The position numbers were made by a program, and so were the translations under genes. From positions 1,240,001 to 1,304,000 of the forward strand of contig CAVPQK010000015.1 of assembly GCA_963707465.1 (NCBI GenBank): 64,000 bases of DNA, read 5' to 3'. This stretch comes from Bog-159 sp963707465 (GTDB lineage: Bacteria; Acidobacteriota; Terriglobia; Bryobacterales; Bryobacteraceae). The notes under the pieces were generated by a model that did not search any database, was not told the origin of the DNA, and saw only the letters and a program-made list of their open reading frames with translations. Shown here piece after piece: positions 41,253 to 50,378 of this stretch. Each line of letters opens with the position of its first letter. The stretch's first letter is position 1.

Positions 41253-42131
41253 ATGCCTGGAAACCGCTGGACCAAGCCGCAAATAGAATCGCTCATCGAT
41301 CAAATCGTGCACCTGGGTAAGCCGCTGCCGGAGATCGACGTCCCCGGCAAGACGCGCGCGGCCATCAACAACCAGCGCAAGAGACTGCAACGCGCGGGCG
41401 CTCTCAACGGCTCTTTCGCGGGCCGTAACGCGAAGCCGTGGACCGTCCCCGAGCTGAAAAGGCTCGCCGTTTTCACCGGGGAATACGGCTTCAGCGCGTC
41501 GTTCATCGCGCAAATGGGCCTGTTACCAGGGCGCACCAAGGATGCCGTGGGCAAGATGATGGGGCGGCACGGTCTGGGGAATCCGGAGATCAAAGAGCGC
41601 GCCCGCCAGGCCTGCCGTTTCGATGCGCCGCGCCGTACGGAATTCCGGCGGTTCCTGCTGGACGAAGGGCGCTTGCTCCCGAGCGTCGAGGTTGCGCGGC
41701 AGTGGGGACTGGCGCAGAAAACGGTGGCCGCCTATCGGCGCAGGCTTGGAATCCGGCTTTCGTGGCGCGAGGCGCGGTCCTCGGGCGAGTACCGGCGGCA
41801 GCAGCGCAGACGCGCCGCGGCCTTCGTGGCGCAAACCCGCGAGCGCTGGACCCAATGGCGAGAACGCAAGAGACTGTCCTGGGAACGGCTGCGGCGGCAG
41901 CTCTCCCTACGCGCCGACTGCCCGCCGACGCGCCTGTGCCAGGCCTGCGGCGAGCAATGGTACGCCACGCGCGAGTTCTTTCACGCGCGCACGCGGCGCT
42001 CGCCATCGGGCGTGAAAATCAGCTACTGCCGCGTCTGCCGCCTGTGCCGCGCCGAGCGGCGGCGCAACCCGGCCACTATCCCCGCGAATCGAGTGATCGC
42101 CGCATCTGCCGGAAAATCTTGCGGTGATTAG
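41253..42131 (+). CDS. DNA-binding-like protein with SANT/HTH-like repeats and zinc-finger tail
   Basis: 292 aa, very Arg-rich. Three helical repeats look like Myb/SANT or resolvase-type HTH units: RWTKPQIESLIDQIVHLGKPLPEIDV, PWTVPELKRLAVFTGEYGFSASFIAQ and PSVEVARQWGLAQKTVAAYRRRLGI. C-terminal CQACGEQW, then CRVCRLC, make a zinc-ribbon-like Cys set. Its last codons and stop fall inside the operator array of the fic gene. Possibly a phage- or island-type regulator; not recognised further. Confidence 0.6.
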   Translation: MPGNRWTKPQIESLIDQIVHLGKPLPEIDVPGKTRAAINNQRKRLQRAGALNGSFAGRNAKPWTVPELKRLAVFTGEYGFSASFIAQMGLLPGRTKDAVGKMMGRHGLGNPEIKERARQACRFDAPRRTEFRRFLLDEGRLLPSVEVARQWGLAQKTVAAYRRRLGIRLSWREARSSGEYRRQQRRRAAAFVAQTRERWTQWRERKRLSWERLRRQLSLRADCPPTRLCQACGEQWYATREFFHARTRRSPSGVKISYCRVCRLCRAERRRNPATIPANRVIAASAGKSCGD

Positions 42132-42205
42132 CGGCCGTATTCACCGCAGAATGTGCGGTGATTAGCTGGCGCCGCGCGGTGATTGTTTGCTATAATCACC
42201 GCATA
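42119..42205 (+). promoter_or_regulatory. fic operator array and -10 box
   Basis: Five half-sites of TGCGGTGATT: direct at 42120-42129, inverted (ATTCACCGCA) at about 42139-42148, direct at 42154-42163, direct at 42176-42184, inverted (AATCACCGCA) at 42194-42203. A -10 TATAAT (42191-42196) overlaps the last site. A repressor bound there would block transcription of fic. Confidence 0.7.
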
Positions 42206-42216
42206 GGGTGCGGCGA

Positions 42217-43326
42217 ATGTATATCCACCAGCTCAAGGACTGGCCCCGCTTCAACTGGAACGAGGAGCGCCTCGCCCAGACTCTGGCCGCTGTCCGCTAC
42301 CGGCAGGGCCGCATGATCGGCCACATGGAAGCGCTCGGCTTTGAACTCCGCCAGGAGGCCGTCCTTAGCACTCTCGCCGAAGACGTGGTCAAGAGCACCG
42401 AAATCGAGGGCGAAAAGCTGGATGCGGCGCAGGTCCGCTCGTCTATCGCGCGCCGCCTGGGCATCGACATCGGCGCGCTCAAACCCGCGGACCGGGCCGT
42501 CGAAGGCGTGGTGGAAATGATGCTGGACGCCACGCGCCACTACAGCCAGCCGCTTACGGCCGAAAGGCTGTTTGGCTGGCATGCATCCCTGTTTCCCACC
42601 GGCCGCAGCGGTTTGATCCGGATCGCGGCCGGCGCGTGGCGTGACGACCGCGGCGGTCCCATGCGGGTGGTCTCCGGCCCTATCGGCAGGGAGCACGCGC
42701 ATTTCGAGGCGCCGCCGGCCACCCGGTTGCGGCGCGAAATGCGCGCGTTTCTCGACTGGTTCAACAAACCCGGCGCCTTCGACCCCGTGTTGAAGGCCGC
42801 GCAGGCGCACCTGTGGTTCGTGACTATCCACCCGTTTGACGACGGCAACGGCCGCCTGGCGCGGGCCATCGCCGATATGGCCCTGGCGCGGTCCGAGAGC
42901 AGCCCGCAACGGTTCTACAGCATGTCGGCCCAGATCCGGCAGGACCGCGCCGCCTATTACGAGATCCTGGAACGCACCCAGAAAGGCGCTCTGGACATCA
43001 CCCCATGGATGGAGTGGTTTCTGGGCTGCCTGGGGCGCGCCATCGATGGCGCGCAGACCACGCTCGCCGCCATCCTCGCTAAAGCGCGCTTCTGGGACGC
43101 GGTCGCCGGCGTCGCTATCAACGAGCGCCAGCGCCTGGTCCTCAACCGCCTTCTGGATGGGTTTGAGGGCAAACTCACAACGTCGAAATACGCGAAGCTC
43201 GCGAAATGTTCCCCGGATACGGCCCTGCGCGACATCCTGGCGCTTGCCGCGCACGGCATTCTGCTGCGCGGTACCGAACGCGGGCGCAGCACTGCCTATG
43301 CGCTGGCGGCGGTTTCAGCAGCCTAG
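42217..43326 (+). CDS. Fic/DOC-domain protein (DUF4172-type N-terminus)
   Basis: 369 aa; ATG 42217 begins MYIHQLKDWPRFNW, the usual start of DUF4172-Fic proteins. The Fic motif HPFDDGNGRLAR (residues about 205-216) is intact, so AMP transfer is expected. STEIEG near 60-65 matches the class II inhibitory helix (S/T)xxxE(G/N). C-terminal winged-helix-like region (LTTSKYAKLAKCSPDTALRDILAL) could bind DNA, which fits autoregulation through the operator array. 3' end overlaps kbl by 12 bp. Confidence 0.93.
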   Translation: MYIHQLKDWPRFNWNEERLAQTLAAVRYRQGRMIGHMEALGFELRQEAVLSTLAEDVVKSTEIEGEKLDAAQVRSSIARRLGIDIGALKPADRAVEGVVEMMLDATRHYSQPLTAERLFGWHASLFPTGRSGLIRIAAGAWRDDRGGPMRVVSGPIGREHAHFEAPPATRLRREMRAFLDWFNKPGAFDPVLKAAQAHLWFVTIHPFDDGNGRLARAIADMALARSESSPQRFYSMSAQIRQDRAAYYEILERTQKGALDITPWMEWFLGCLGRAIDGAQTTLAAILAKARFWDAVAGVAINERQRLVLNRLLDGFEGKLTTSKYAKLAKCSPDTALRDILALAAHGILLRGTERGRSTAYALAAVSAA

Positions 43327-44502
43327 GATCTCCAGTTTCTTGCCCACCCGCGCAAACACTTCGAGCGCCCGGTCCAGATCGTCGCGCGTGTGCGTCGCGG
43401 CGACGATGGTGCGCACCCGCGCCTTGCCTTCCGGCACCGTCGGAAACCCGATGCCGGTCGCCAGCACGCCTTCCTCGAACAGCGCCGCCGAGAACGCGTG
43501 CGCCGTGCGCGCTTCCCCCACGATCACCGGCGTGATGGGCGTCTCGCTGACTCCCGTATTGAACCCCGCCGCTTTCAGACCCTGTTTGAAGTAGCGTGTG
43601 TTGTCCCACAGTTTTTCGATGCGTTCCGGCTCTTCTTCCAGCACATCGAACGCGGCCATACAGGAAGCCGCCACCGCCGGCGGATGCGAAGTTGAAAACA
43701 GGAACGGCCTCGCCCGGTGGTACAGAAACTCGATCAATGCGCGGCTGCCGCACACGTAGCCGCCAAGCACCCCGATGGCCTTCGAAAGCGTGCCCACCTG
43801 AATATGAACGCGTCCGTGCAAGCCGAAATGGTCGATCGTGCCGCGCCCGTTGCGCCCCAGCACGCCCGAGGAATGCGCGTCGTCCACCATCATGATGGCG
43901 CCGTGTTTCTCGGCGGCCTCCACCAGTCCGGGCAACGGGCCGATGTCGCCGTCCATTGAGAATACGCCGTCGGTGATCAGCAACTTGCGCCCCGGCTGGC
44001 CATCCAGATCCGCGAGTTTCCGTTCGGCCGCCGCTGTGTCCTTGTGCGGGAAGACGTGGATCTTGGCGCGCGAAAGGCGGCAGCCGTCAATGATGCTGGC
44101 GTGGTTCAACTCGTCGGAAACGATGTGGTCCTCCGGCGTCAGGACGGCCGCCACGGTGCCCGCATTGGCCGCGAACCCGGATTGAAACACCACGCAGGCT
44201 TCCACGTTCTTGAAGCGCGCGATGCGCTCTTCGAGCTGCATGTGCAGCGACATGGTTCCCGAGATGGTGCGTACGGCGCCCGACCCGACGCCGTACTTCC
44301 GCGTGGCTTCGAGCGCGGCTTCGCGCAGCTTGGGATGCGTGGTCAACCCCAGGTAGTTGTTGGACGCCAGGTTGATCACCTCCCGGCCGTCGAAGCGCGC
44401 TTCGGCGGCGCTCTCCGACTCCAAAACACGCAGCCGCTGATATGTTCCGCCCCGCTTCCAGGCTTCCAACTGCTCTCCCAAGTACGCCAGAGGATCGTTC
44501 AT
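43315..44502 (-). CDS. kbl: glycine C-acetyltransferase / 2-amino-3-ketobutyrate CoA ligase
   Basis: 395 aa. PLP enzyme of the alpha-oxoamine synthase group. Seen: NLASNNYLGLTTHPKLREAA, GSGAVRTISGTMSLHMQLEE, DDAHSSGVLGRNGRG, and HIQVGTLSKAIGVLGGYVCG with the PLP Lys in TLSKA. Length and motifs fit Kbl best; BioF is the alternative. No tdh gene next to it. Confidence 0.88.
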   Translation of the reverse strand: MNDPLAYLGEQLEAWKRGGTYQRLRVLESESAAEARFDGREVINLASNNYLGLTTHPKLREAALEATRKYGVGSGAVRTISGTMSLHMQLEERIARFKNVEACVVFQSGFAANAGTVAAVLTPEDHIVSDELNHASIIDGCRLSRAKIHVFPHKDTAAAERKLADLDGQPGRKLLITDGVFSMDGDIGPLPGLVEAAEKHGAIMMVDDAHSSGVLGRNGRGTIDHFGLHGRVHIQVGTLSKAIGVLGGYVCGSRALIEFLYHRARPFLFSTSHPPAVAASCMAAFDVLEEEPERIEKLWDNTRYFKQGLKAAGFNTGVSETPITPVIVGEARTAHAFSAALFEEGVLATGIGFPTVPEGKARVRTIVAATHTRDDLDRALEVFARVGKKLEILGC

Positions 44503-44558
44503 ATCCCCCAGTCTAAGTCAAAACAGTGGAGCGGGCTGGCCTGTTACAATCCTTGTTC

Positions 44559-45284
44559 ATGGCTCAGCGGGTCTCGATATTCGTCACCTGCATCGTGGAT
44601 CAGCTCTTCCCGGCGGTTGGCATGGCGATGGCGGATGTCCTGGAGCGCCTCGGCTACCAGATCGACTTTCCGCGGGATCAGACGTGCTGCGGCCAACCGG
44701 CCTTCAACACCGGCTATCGCCAGGAAGCCTGCCAGGTGGCCCGGCACTTCCTGAATGTCTTCCGCGACGCCGAATACGTGGTGGTGCCGTCGGGCTCGTG
44801 CACTTCGATGATCGCGCATCATTTTCACGATCTGTTCCCGGATGACGCGGAAGCCCGCCGCGCTGTCGATGCGCTGGCGCCGCGCGTCTGGGAGTTCTCC
44901 AAGTTTGTGCTGGAGGTGGCCGGCGTGGAGGACGTGGGCGCACGCTTCGAAGATATAGTTACCTATCACGACAGTTGCCACGCGCTGCGCGAATTCGGCA
45001 TCCGGGACGGCCCGCGCCGCCTGCTGGCCAGGGTGCGCGGACTGGAGCTGCGGGAGATGGACGCGGCGGAAGAATGCTGCGGTTTCGGCGGCACGTTCTC
45101 GGTGAAATTCCCCGAGATTTCCGGCGGCATGGCGGGCACCAAGATCGATTCCATCGTGCGCACCGGCGCCAAAACCGTGGTCAGCCTGGATTCCAGTTGC
45201 CTGATGCAGATCCAAGGAGCTTTGTCGCGCGCCGCCCTGCCGGTGCGCACCATGCACCTGGCCGAAGTCCTGGCGAGCCGCTGA
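44559..45284 (+). CDS. lutA: LutA-like lactate utilization protein (Cys-rich Fe-S subunit)
   Basis: 241 aa from the ATG at 44559. Two CCG domains: QTCCGQPAFNTGYRQEA and AEECCGFGGTFSVKFPEIS, with VPSGSCTSMI and TYHDSCHA. Part of the LutABC complex that oxidises L-lactate to pyruvate. lutB starts 2 bp after its stop. Confidence 0.93.
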   Translation: MAQRVSIFVTCIVDQLFPAVGMAMADVLERLGYQIDFPRDQTCCGQPAFNTGYRQEACQVARHFLNVFRDAEYVVVPSGSCTSMIAHHFHDLFPDDAEARRAVDALAPRVWEFSKFVLEVAGVEDVGARFEDIVTYHDSCHALREFGIRDGPRRLLARVRGLELREMDAAEECCGFGGTFSVKFPEISGGMAGTKIDSIVRTGAKTVVSLDSSCLMQIQGALSRAALPVRTMHLAEVLASR

Positions 45285-45286
45285 TT

Positions 45287-46705
45287 ATGTCTGTCGCCTT
45301 CGACGAAAAAGTTCACGGCACCCTGGCGGATGCCAACCTGCAACTGGCCATCTACCGGGCCACCGGGCGCCTGATCGATCATCGCAAGCACGCCGTGACG
45401 GCCGCCGTGCTGCCGGATTACCAGGAACTCCGCACAGCCGCCAACGCCCTCAAGCGCCACACCATCGACCACCTGGACCACTACCTGGAACTGTTCGAAG
45501 CGAACGTCGCGGCGCACGGCGGCAAGGTCGTGTATTGCCAGGACGCCACCGAGGTTGCGGATTTCGTGCTCGCGCTGGCGAAGGAACGCGGTGCGCAGCT
45601 TATCGTGAAATCGAAATCCATGACCACCGAGGAAATCGATTTAAACGAGCGGCTGGAGCATCACCATCTGGAATCGGTGGAGACCGATCTGGGCGAATAC
45701 ATCCTGCAGCTCGCGCACCAGCGCCCGTATCATATTGTCGCCCCCGCGCTGCACCTGACCCGGTATGACGTGGGCGATCTGTTCGCGCGCACGCTCGGCG
45801 TGGCCAACGAAACGGTGGTGGAGAAGCAGGCGCAGATCGCGCGCGTAGTGCTGCGGCAGAAATTCCTGGCCGCCGATATCGGCATCAGCGGCGCGAATTT
45901 CCTGGTCGCCGATTCGGGCGCGGTGTTGCTGGTCGAAAACGAGGGCAACGCGCGCCTGACTACTTCCGCGCCGAAGATTCACATCGCGGTGGCGGGCATC
46001 GAGAAGCTGATTCCGCGCGCGCAGGATCTGGCCGTGTTCCTGAAGCTGCTGGGCCGCAGCGCCACCGGCCAGGCGCTTACGGTTTACACATCTTTTCTGT
46101 CGGGGCCCCGCCGCGCGGGCGAAATCGATGGCCCGGAAGAATTCTACGTGGTGCTGCTGGATAACGGCCGCACCAAACTGCTGGCGGACAGCGGGAAACG
46201 GGAATCGCTCTATTGCATTCGTTGCGGCGCGTGTCTGAATCATTGCCCGGTGTACCGCAAGATTGGCGGGCATAGCTTTCCGTGGGTCTATTCGGGACCG
46301 ATCGGCGCCATCATTACGCCGCAATTTCTGGGCATCGAGCACGAGCCGAGCTTGCCGTTCGCGTCCAGCTTGTGCGGCGCGTGCGCGGAAGTCTGCCCGG
46401 TGAAGATCGACATACCCAAGGTGCTGCTGGACCTGCGCGCGGAAACCAAGCAGAACGAGGAACGGAAGGGCGTGAACCGCCTGGAGCGCCTGGCGTTCCG
46501 GATCTGGGCGTGGGTGATGTGCCATCCGCGCATCTATGAAATGGCGGCGATGGTGGCCGCGGGGGTCGCGCCGGCCGGGGACGGCAAGTGGCTGCGGAGC
46601 GCGCCGGCAGTGATGAATCTGCCGCCGGTGCGCGCCTGGCTGAGCCAACGGGACCTGCCGCCCTCGCCGGCGGCCAGCTTCCGCGAGCTGTGGAGGAGGC
46701 GCTAA
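45287..46705 (+). CDS. lutB: LutB-like lactate utilization iron-sulfur protein
   Basis: 472 aa. N-terminal LUD domain (KSKSMTTEEIDLNERLEHHHLE, and later GANFLVADSGAVLLVENEGNARLTTSAP), C-terminal 4Fe-4S clusters in CIRCGACLNHCPVYRKIGGH and CGACAEVCPVKI. Stop and lutC start share an A (TAATG). Confidence 0.95.
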   Translation: MSVAFDEKVHGTLADANLQLAIYRATGRLIDHRKHAVTAAVLPDYQELRTAANALKRHTIDHLDHYLELFEANVAAHGGKVVYCQDATEVADFVLALAKERGAQLIVKSKSMTTEEIDLNERLEHHHLESVETDLGEYILQLAHQRPYHIVAPALHLTRYDVGDLFARTLGVANETVVEKQAQIARVVLRQKFLAADIGISGANFLVADSGAVLLVENEGNARLTTSAPKIHIAVAGIEKLIPRAQDLAVFLKLLGRSATGQALTVYTSFLSGPRRAGEIDGPEEFYVVLLDNGRTKLLADSGKRESLYCIRCGACLNHCPVYRKIGGHSFPWVYSGPIGAIITPQFLGIEHEPSLPFASSLCGACAEVCPVKIDIPKVLLDLRAETKQNEERKGVNRLERLAFRIWAWVMCHPRIYEMAAMVAAGVAPAGDGKWLRSAPAVMNLPPVRAWLSQRDLPPSPAASFRELWRRR

Positions 46706-47340
46706 TGTCGCGCGAAGCCATCCTGCAAAAGGTGCGCACGGCGTTGGGGCGCACGGCCGGGCAAGCCATCGCGGAGCCGCCGCCGGTCCGCCTGCGCGTG
46801 GCCGAAACGGATACGGAGGCCCGCGCGGCGAGCATGCTGCGCGCGGTGGAGGCGCTGGCGGGCAAGACCCACCGCGCGGCCACGGCCGCGGATGCACGCG
46901 CCTACGTGAGCGCGGTGCTGAACGGAAAGACGGCGGTTGCCTCCAACGCTCCGTTCCTGCGGGAGTGCGGCATCACGGGCTTGGCGGGCGTGCAGTCGGG
47001 CTTCACGGATGCGGCGGCCTTGCGGGTGCTTTGCGCCACGGCGGACGTGGGCATCACGAGCGCGGACTACGCCCTGGCGGACACCGGCACGCTGGTGATG
47101 CTGTCGAGCCCGACGGAGGCCCGCCTCGTCTCGCTGCTTCCACCCGTGCACATTGCCGTTGTGCCCATCGGGCGCCTGCTCTCCGGCCTCGACGAACTGT
47201 TTACCATCCTCCCCAATCCGGCCGCGCAAACCAGTTCCATGGTGCTGATCACCGGCCCCAGCCGCACGGCGGACATCGAGCAGATCCTGGTGCGGGGCGT
47301 GCACGGACCGGGCGAAATTCACGTGGTTCTGGTGGGGTGA
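46705..47340 (+). CDS. lutC: LutC-like lactate utilization protein
   Basis: 211 aa, LUD domain. VGITSADYALADTGTLVMLSSPTEARLVSLLPPVHIAVV and SSMVLITGPSRTADIEQILVRGVHGPGEIHVVLV are LutC signatures. Third subunit of the lactate oxidation operon. ATG overlaps lutB stop. GGAGGAG lies upstream. Confidence 0.95.
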   Translation: MSREAILQKVRTALGRTAGQAIAEPPPVRLRVAETDTEARAASMLRAVEALAGKTHRAATAADARAYVSAVLNGKTAVASNAPFLRECGITGLAGVQSGFTDAAALRVLCATADVGITSADYALADTGTLVMLSSPTEARLVSLLPPVHIAVVPIGRLLSGLDELFTILPNPAAQTSSMVLITGPSRTADIEQILVRGVHGPGEIHVVLVG

Positions 47341-47346
47341 TCGCGG

Positions 47347-47607
47347 ATGGATAGCGTCACGGCCACGGAATGGAGGATGCTGCTACGGCTGGTGCTCGCG
47401 CAACGGCTGGAGATCAATGCGATCGAAAGCGCCTTGAAGCGGGCGAAGGCGCTTACGGACGCGGAGATTCAGGCGATCCGCTCCCAGGCAATGGAGACTG
47501 CCACAGCGTGGAGTTCCGGCGATGGCGACGATGTGTTGGCGCTCATTCGCATTCATGCAGCGCCCGCGGCCAGCATGCTGGTCCCGCCGACGAGTGGGGG
47601 TGAGTAA
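47347..47607 (+). CDS. small hypothetical protein after lutC
   Basis: 86 aa, Ala/Leu-rich helices (EWRMLLRLVLAQRLEINAIESALKRAKALTDAEIQAIR). It starts 7 bp after lutC stop, so is likely translated from the lut mRNA. The 29-bp dispersed repeat begins 6 bp after its stop. No family recognised. Confidence 0.5.
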   Translation: MDSVTATEWRMLLRLVLAQRLEINAIESALKRAKALTDAEIQAIRSQAMETATAWSSGDGDDVLALIRIHAAPAASMLVPPTSGGE

Positions 47608-47612
47608 GTGAA

Positions 47613-47641
47613 CCGCTCCCTGGCGGTCGCGGCTCGGTAAC
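47613..47641. repeat. 29-bp dispersed repeat, copy B
   Basis: CCGCTCCCT, GG, then CGGTCGCGGCTCGGTAAC: 27 of 29 identical to 13631-13659. It closes the lut operon. Confidence 0.9.
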
Positions 47642-47694
47642 AGCCGCGCTGATTGCTGATATAATGTGCCTTCCATTACAACGACCGCGCTGGA

Positions 47695-48537
47695 TTGCTC
47701 TATCTGAAACTTTCCCACTCACTCGTCGCGTGCCTGGCACTTACGGCGCTTCCGCCTCTGTACGCTGGGACAGCCGACGCGCCCGCTATCGCGAGCGCCA
47801 CGGTGGACTATGCCGCCAACCAGGTAACCATCACCGGCTCCAACTTCAGCCCGGCCGGCGCGCCGCCAACGGTAGCGGTGGAAAGCGCCACGCTCACGCT
47901 GGTGTCCTATACCAACCAGATGGCGGCGGCGATTTTGCCCGCGGGTTGGACAACGGGATCGTACATGCTGGCGGTCACCAACAGCGACCAGCAAACCGGC
48001 GTATACCGCATGACGCTGGGCGCCGCGCCGCTTCCCTTTAATAAGCTGCGCTACCATGCGGACGGCCTGCTGGGGGTGTGGCCGCTGGCGGGCACGTTCG
48101 CTTATGCCGGACTCCTGCAGGAGTTGAACGCTCCCAAGGAATGGGGAGACGGCGTGGCCGCCTACGGCCGGCGCCTCGCCTCCACCGAGGGCTGCGGCGT
48201 GATCCATGGCGTGCTGGCGTTTGGCCTGGATACGGCGCTGCACCAGGATCCGCGGTATTTCCGATCCGAGCGCAAAGGCTTGTTCCGCAGAATGGCGCAC
48301 GCGGCGCGGGACACCATCCTGACGCACACCGATTCCGGCGGCGAGACCTTCTCAACATGGCGCATGGGCAGCGCCTACGGCTCTGAATTCTTGTCCAACC
48401 TCTGGTATCCCGACCGCCTCGACACGGTGCGGTTGGGGTTCTTGCAGGGGTCGCTGCGCGTCGGGTTCGACCTGGTCAGCAACCTTTCGGCCGAGTTTTG
48501 GCCGGACATCCGGAAGAAACTGCGCCGCGGCAATTAA
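47695..48537 (+). CDS. secreted hypothetical protein with IPT/TIG-like domain
   Basis: 280 aa from a TTG at 47695; no in-frame ATG precedes the signal peptide (LYLKLSHSLVACLALTALPPLYAG). Residues 30-108 look like an IPT/TIG fold (VTITGSNFSPAGAPPTVAVE). The rest (YGRRLASTEGCGVIHGVLAFGLDTALHQDPRYF, then SAYGSEFLSNLWYPDR) resembles a family of Acidobacterial outer-membrane-associated hypotheticals. TATAAT at 47660-47665 may be its -10. Confidence 0.65.
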   Translation: MLYLKLSHSLVACLALTALPPLYAGTADAPAIASATVDYAANQVTITGSNFSPAGAPPTVAVESATLTLVSYTNQMAAAILPAGWTTGSYMLAVTNSDQQTGVYRMTLGAAPLPFNKLRYHADGLLGVWPLAGTFAYAGLLQELNAPKEWGDGVAAYGRRLASTEGCGVIHGVLAFGLDTALHQDPRYFRSERKGLFRRMAHAARDTILTHTDSGGETFSTWRMGSAYGSEFLSNLWYPDRLDTVRLGFLQGSLRVGFDLVSNLSAEFWPDIRKKLRRGN

Positions 48538-48587
48538 CCTTCCCAACCGCCGTCGGTGTCGCGCGTCTAAGAAAACGGGAGCAAACC

Positions 48588-49361
48588 ATGAACCGAATTC
48601 TGATATTGGCCCTGTGCCTGGCGCCCGCAGCGCTGCCACAGGAAAAGCAGATGAGCTGCGACGATAGCCGCGAGAGCGAACGCGGCCACTACTGCGAGAT
48701 CCGCGAAGCGACCATGCCGGCGGGCGGACAACTGGACGTGGACGGCGGCGTGAACGGCGGGATTTCCATTAAGGGCGCTGATCGTAACGACATCCTGGTG
48801 CGCAGCAAAGTGCAGGCTTATCAGGATGACGAAGCAGATTCGCGCCGGGTGGCGGCCGAGATCCATGTGGAGGCTAACGGAGGCCGCGTGCGGGCGACCG
48901 GCCCGGTTTCCGAAAAGCACGGTTGGGGCGTCAGCTATGAAATCCTGGTGCCCCGGAAGATCGATCTGGTGCTGAATACCCACAATGGCGGCATCAGCAT
49001 CGCGGGCGTCCAGGGCCACACGCAGTTCGAAGCGATGAATGGCGGCGTATCGTTGACGCATCTGGCGGGTTCCGTGGAAGGCCACACCACCAACGGCGGG
49101 TTGCACCTGGAACTGGCCTCGGACCACTGGGATGGCGACCGCTGCGATGTTTCGACCACCAACGGCGGCGTAACGATTCGCATTCCGTCCAACTATTCGG
49201 CGCACCTGGAGACCGGCACGGTCAACGGCGGCGTCCGCGTGGATTTTCCGGTGACCGTACAGGGCGAAGTCAGCCGGCATCTTGCCGTTGACCTGGGCTC
49301 CGGCGGGAACCTGGTACGCGCCACCACCACCAATGGCGGCGTGCGCGTCGAGCGCATTTAG
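48588..49361 (+). CDS. secreted DUF4097-like repeat protein
   Basis: 257 aa from the ATG at 48588 (signal peptide NRILILALCLAPAALPQ). The rest is a right-handed beta-solenoid-like series with recurring NGG motifs (GGVNGGISIKGADRNDILVRSK, HNGGISIAGVQGHTQFEAMNGGVSLTHLAG, TNGGLHLEL, TNGGVTIRI, VNGGVRVDF, TNGGVRVERI). Such DUF4097 proteins are thought to act in adhesion or as envelope-stress partners. Confidence 0.8.
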   Translation: MNRILILALCLAPAALPQEKQMSCDDSRESERGHYCEIREATMPAGGQLDVDGGVNGGISIKGADRNDILVRSKVQAYQDDEADSRRVAAEIHVEANGGRVRATGPVSEKHGWGVSYEILVPRKIDLVLNTHNGGISIAGVQGHTQFEAMNGGVSLTHLAGSVEGHTTNGGLHLELASDHWDGDRCDVSTTNGGVTIRIPSNYSAHLETGTVNGGVRVDFPVTVQGEVSRHLAVDLGSGGNLVRATTTNGGVRVERI

Positions 49362-49498
49362 ATTGGGCTCGTCTCCTATATCTTAAGTAGCTAGACCAAT
49401 AGCCAGGGCCCAACTGGAGTGCGCGACATAAAAGTGGCGATTCCAGCTAACGCGACTTGAGCAGACGGATCGTACCGCCCTTAGTTTTGTCCATGTTT

Positions 49499-49606
49499 CA
49501 TCCGCGTTCATCTGCGTACATCTGCGGCCGGATGTGCTTTTCCGGGCCGGCGGGAAAAATCAAAACCCGATAGGGGCCGCAGATGAACGCGGATGAACGC
49601 AGATAA
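49499..49606. repeat. long inverted repeat made of GATGAACGC-type units
   Basis: Left arm 49499-49529 (CATCCGCGTTCATCTGCGTA, then CATCTGCGGCC) and right arm 49575-49606 (GGCCGCAGATGAACGCGGAT, then GAACGCAGATAAA) pair with about three mismatches in 28. Each arm is itself two near-repeats of GCAGATGAAC. The remaining gap (49362-49793) shows no gene. Confidence 0.85.
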
Positions 49607-49793
49607 AACAAGCAATACACAAGTTGGCCCGAAGCTGACGGTGTACACAGTGGCGGTCGGACCGTCGGCCGGCCTGATATACACGTACGCTAGGATCTAG
49701 CGACTTTCTCTGGGTTTTTCACGGCCCTCCGCTTTTGCGTCGCACACTCGCCCAACTGTTGGTAGTGTCCTAAAGTTCTGTGGTGGGAGCGCG

Positions 49794-50318
49794 ATGTTCT
49801 TTTGGCAACTCCGCCACCCAATTATCCGGTTCGCTTCGCCCGTTGTGAATAGCCTGCTGGGCTTCGCCCTGGGATTGGGCCTTCCTTGGCTGGGAGTGAT
49901 AGCTGTCTTCCGCATCGGACGATGGTGGGCTAAAACCGTCGCGATTGCCGCTGTCCTTCCGCTCCTGCTTTACTCGCTTGTGTTCCTCCTTGGCTCTGCA
50001 ATGGCTGGATTCGCTTACAGGGGCGGCCATGACCTTGGCTTCGATCGGTTCGCCGAGGTGCTATGGAAGGGGTCTGACGTCCGTTTCTATCGAACGGATG
50101 GGGGGGCGGCTACGGACTACGGGGTCGTCATCCGACAGGAGAGAACTTTGTTCCCCGGCGTCCTGCTGGTCCGAGAGGTTGACGATTTCTACCCTTGCCA
50201 TTCACTGGATGCGACCTCTACGGACCACGGGATCGCGATTACAGATGGACGTTCCGACTGCAGGGATTTTCATCAGCAGCGCCGGGTGTACCGCCTAAAG
50301 CCCTTCGTTTATTTCTAA
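49794..50318 (+). CDS. hypothetical membrane protein
   Basis: 174 aa. Two or three hydrophobic segments in the first 75 residues (SLLGFALGLGLPWLGVIAVF, KTVAIAAVLPLLLYSLVFLLGSAMAGF), then a soluble 90-residue tail with Asp/Tyr/Cys (DYGVVIRQERTLFPGVLLVREVDDFYPCHSL). Base composition is slightly lower in GC than the neighbours. No family recognised. Confidence 0.55.
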   Translation: MFFWQLRHPIIRFASPVVNSLLGFALGLGLPWLGVIAVFRIGRWWAKTVAIAAVLPLLLYSLVFLLGSAMAGFAYRGGHDLGFDRFAEVLWKGSDVRFYRTDGGAATDYGVVIRQERTLFPGVLLVREVDDFYPCHSLDATSTDHGIAITDGRSDCRDFHQQRRVYRLKPFVYF

Positions 50319-50378
50319 TCGGTTGTTTCTGAACTCGGCCCGCGCAGCGCATCCAATCCATGCTGCTATACTCCGAGG

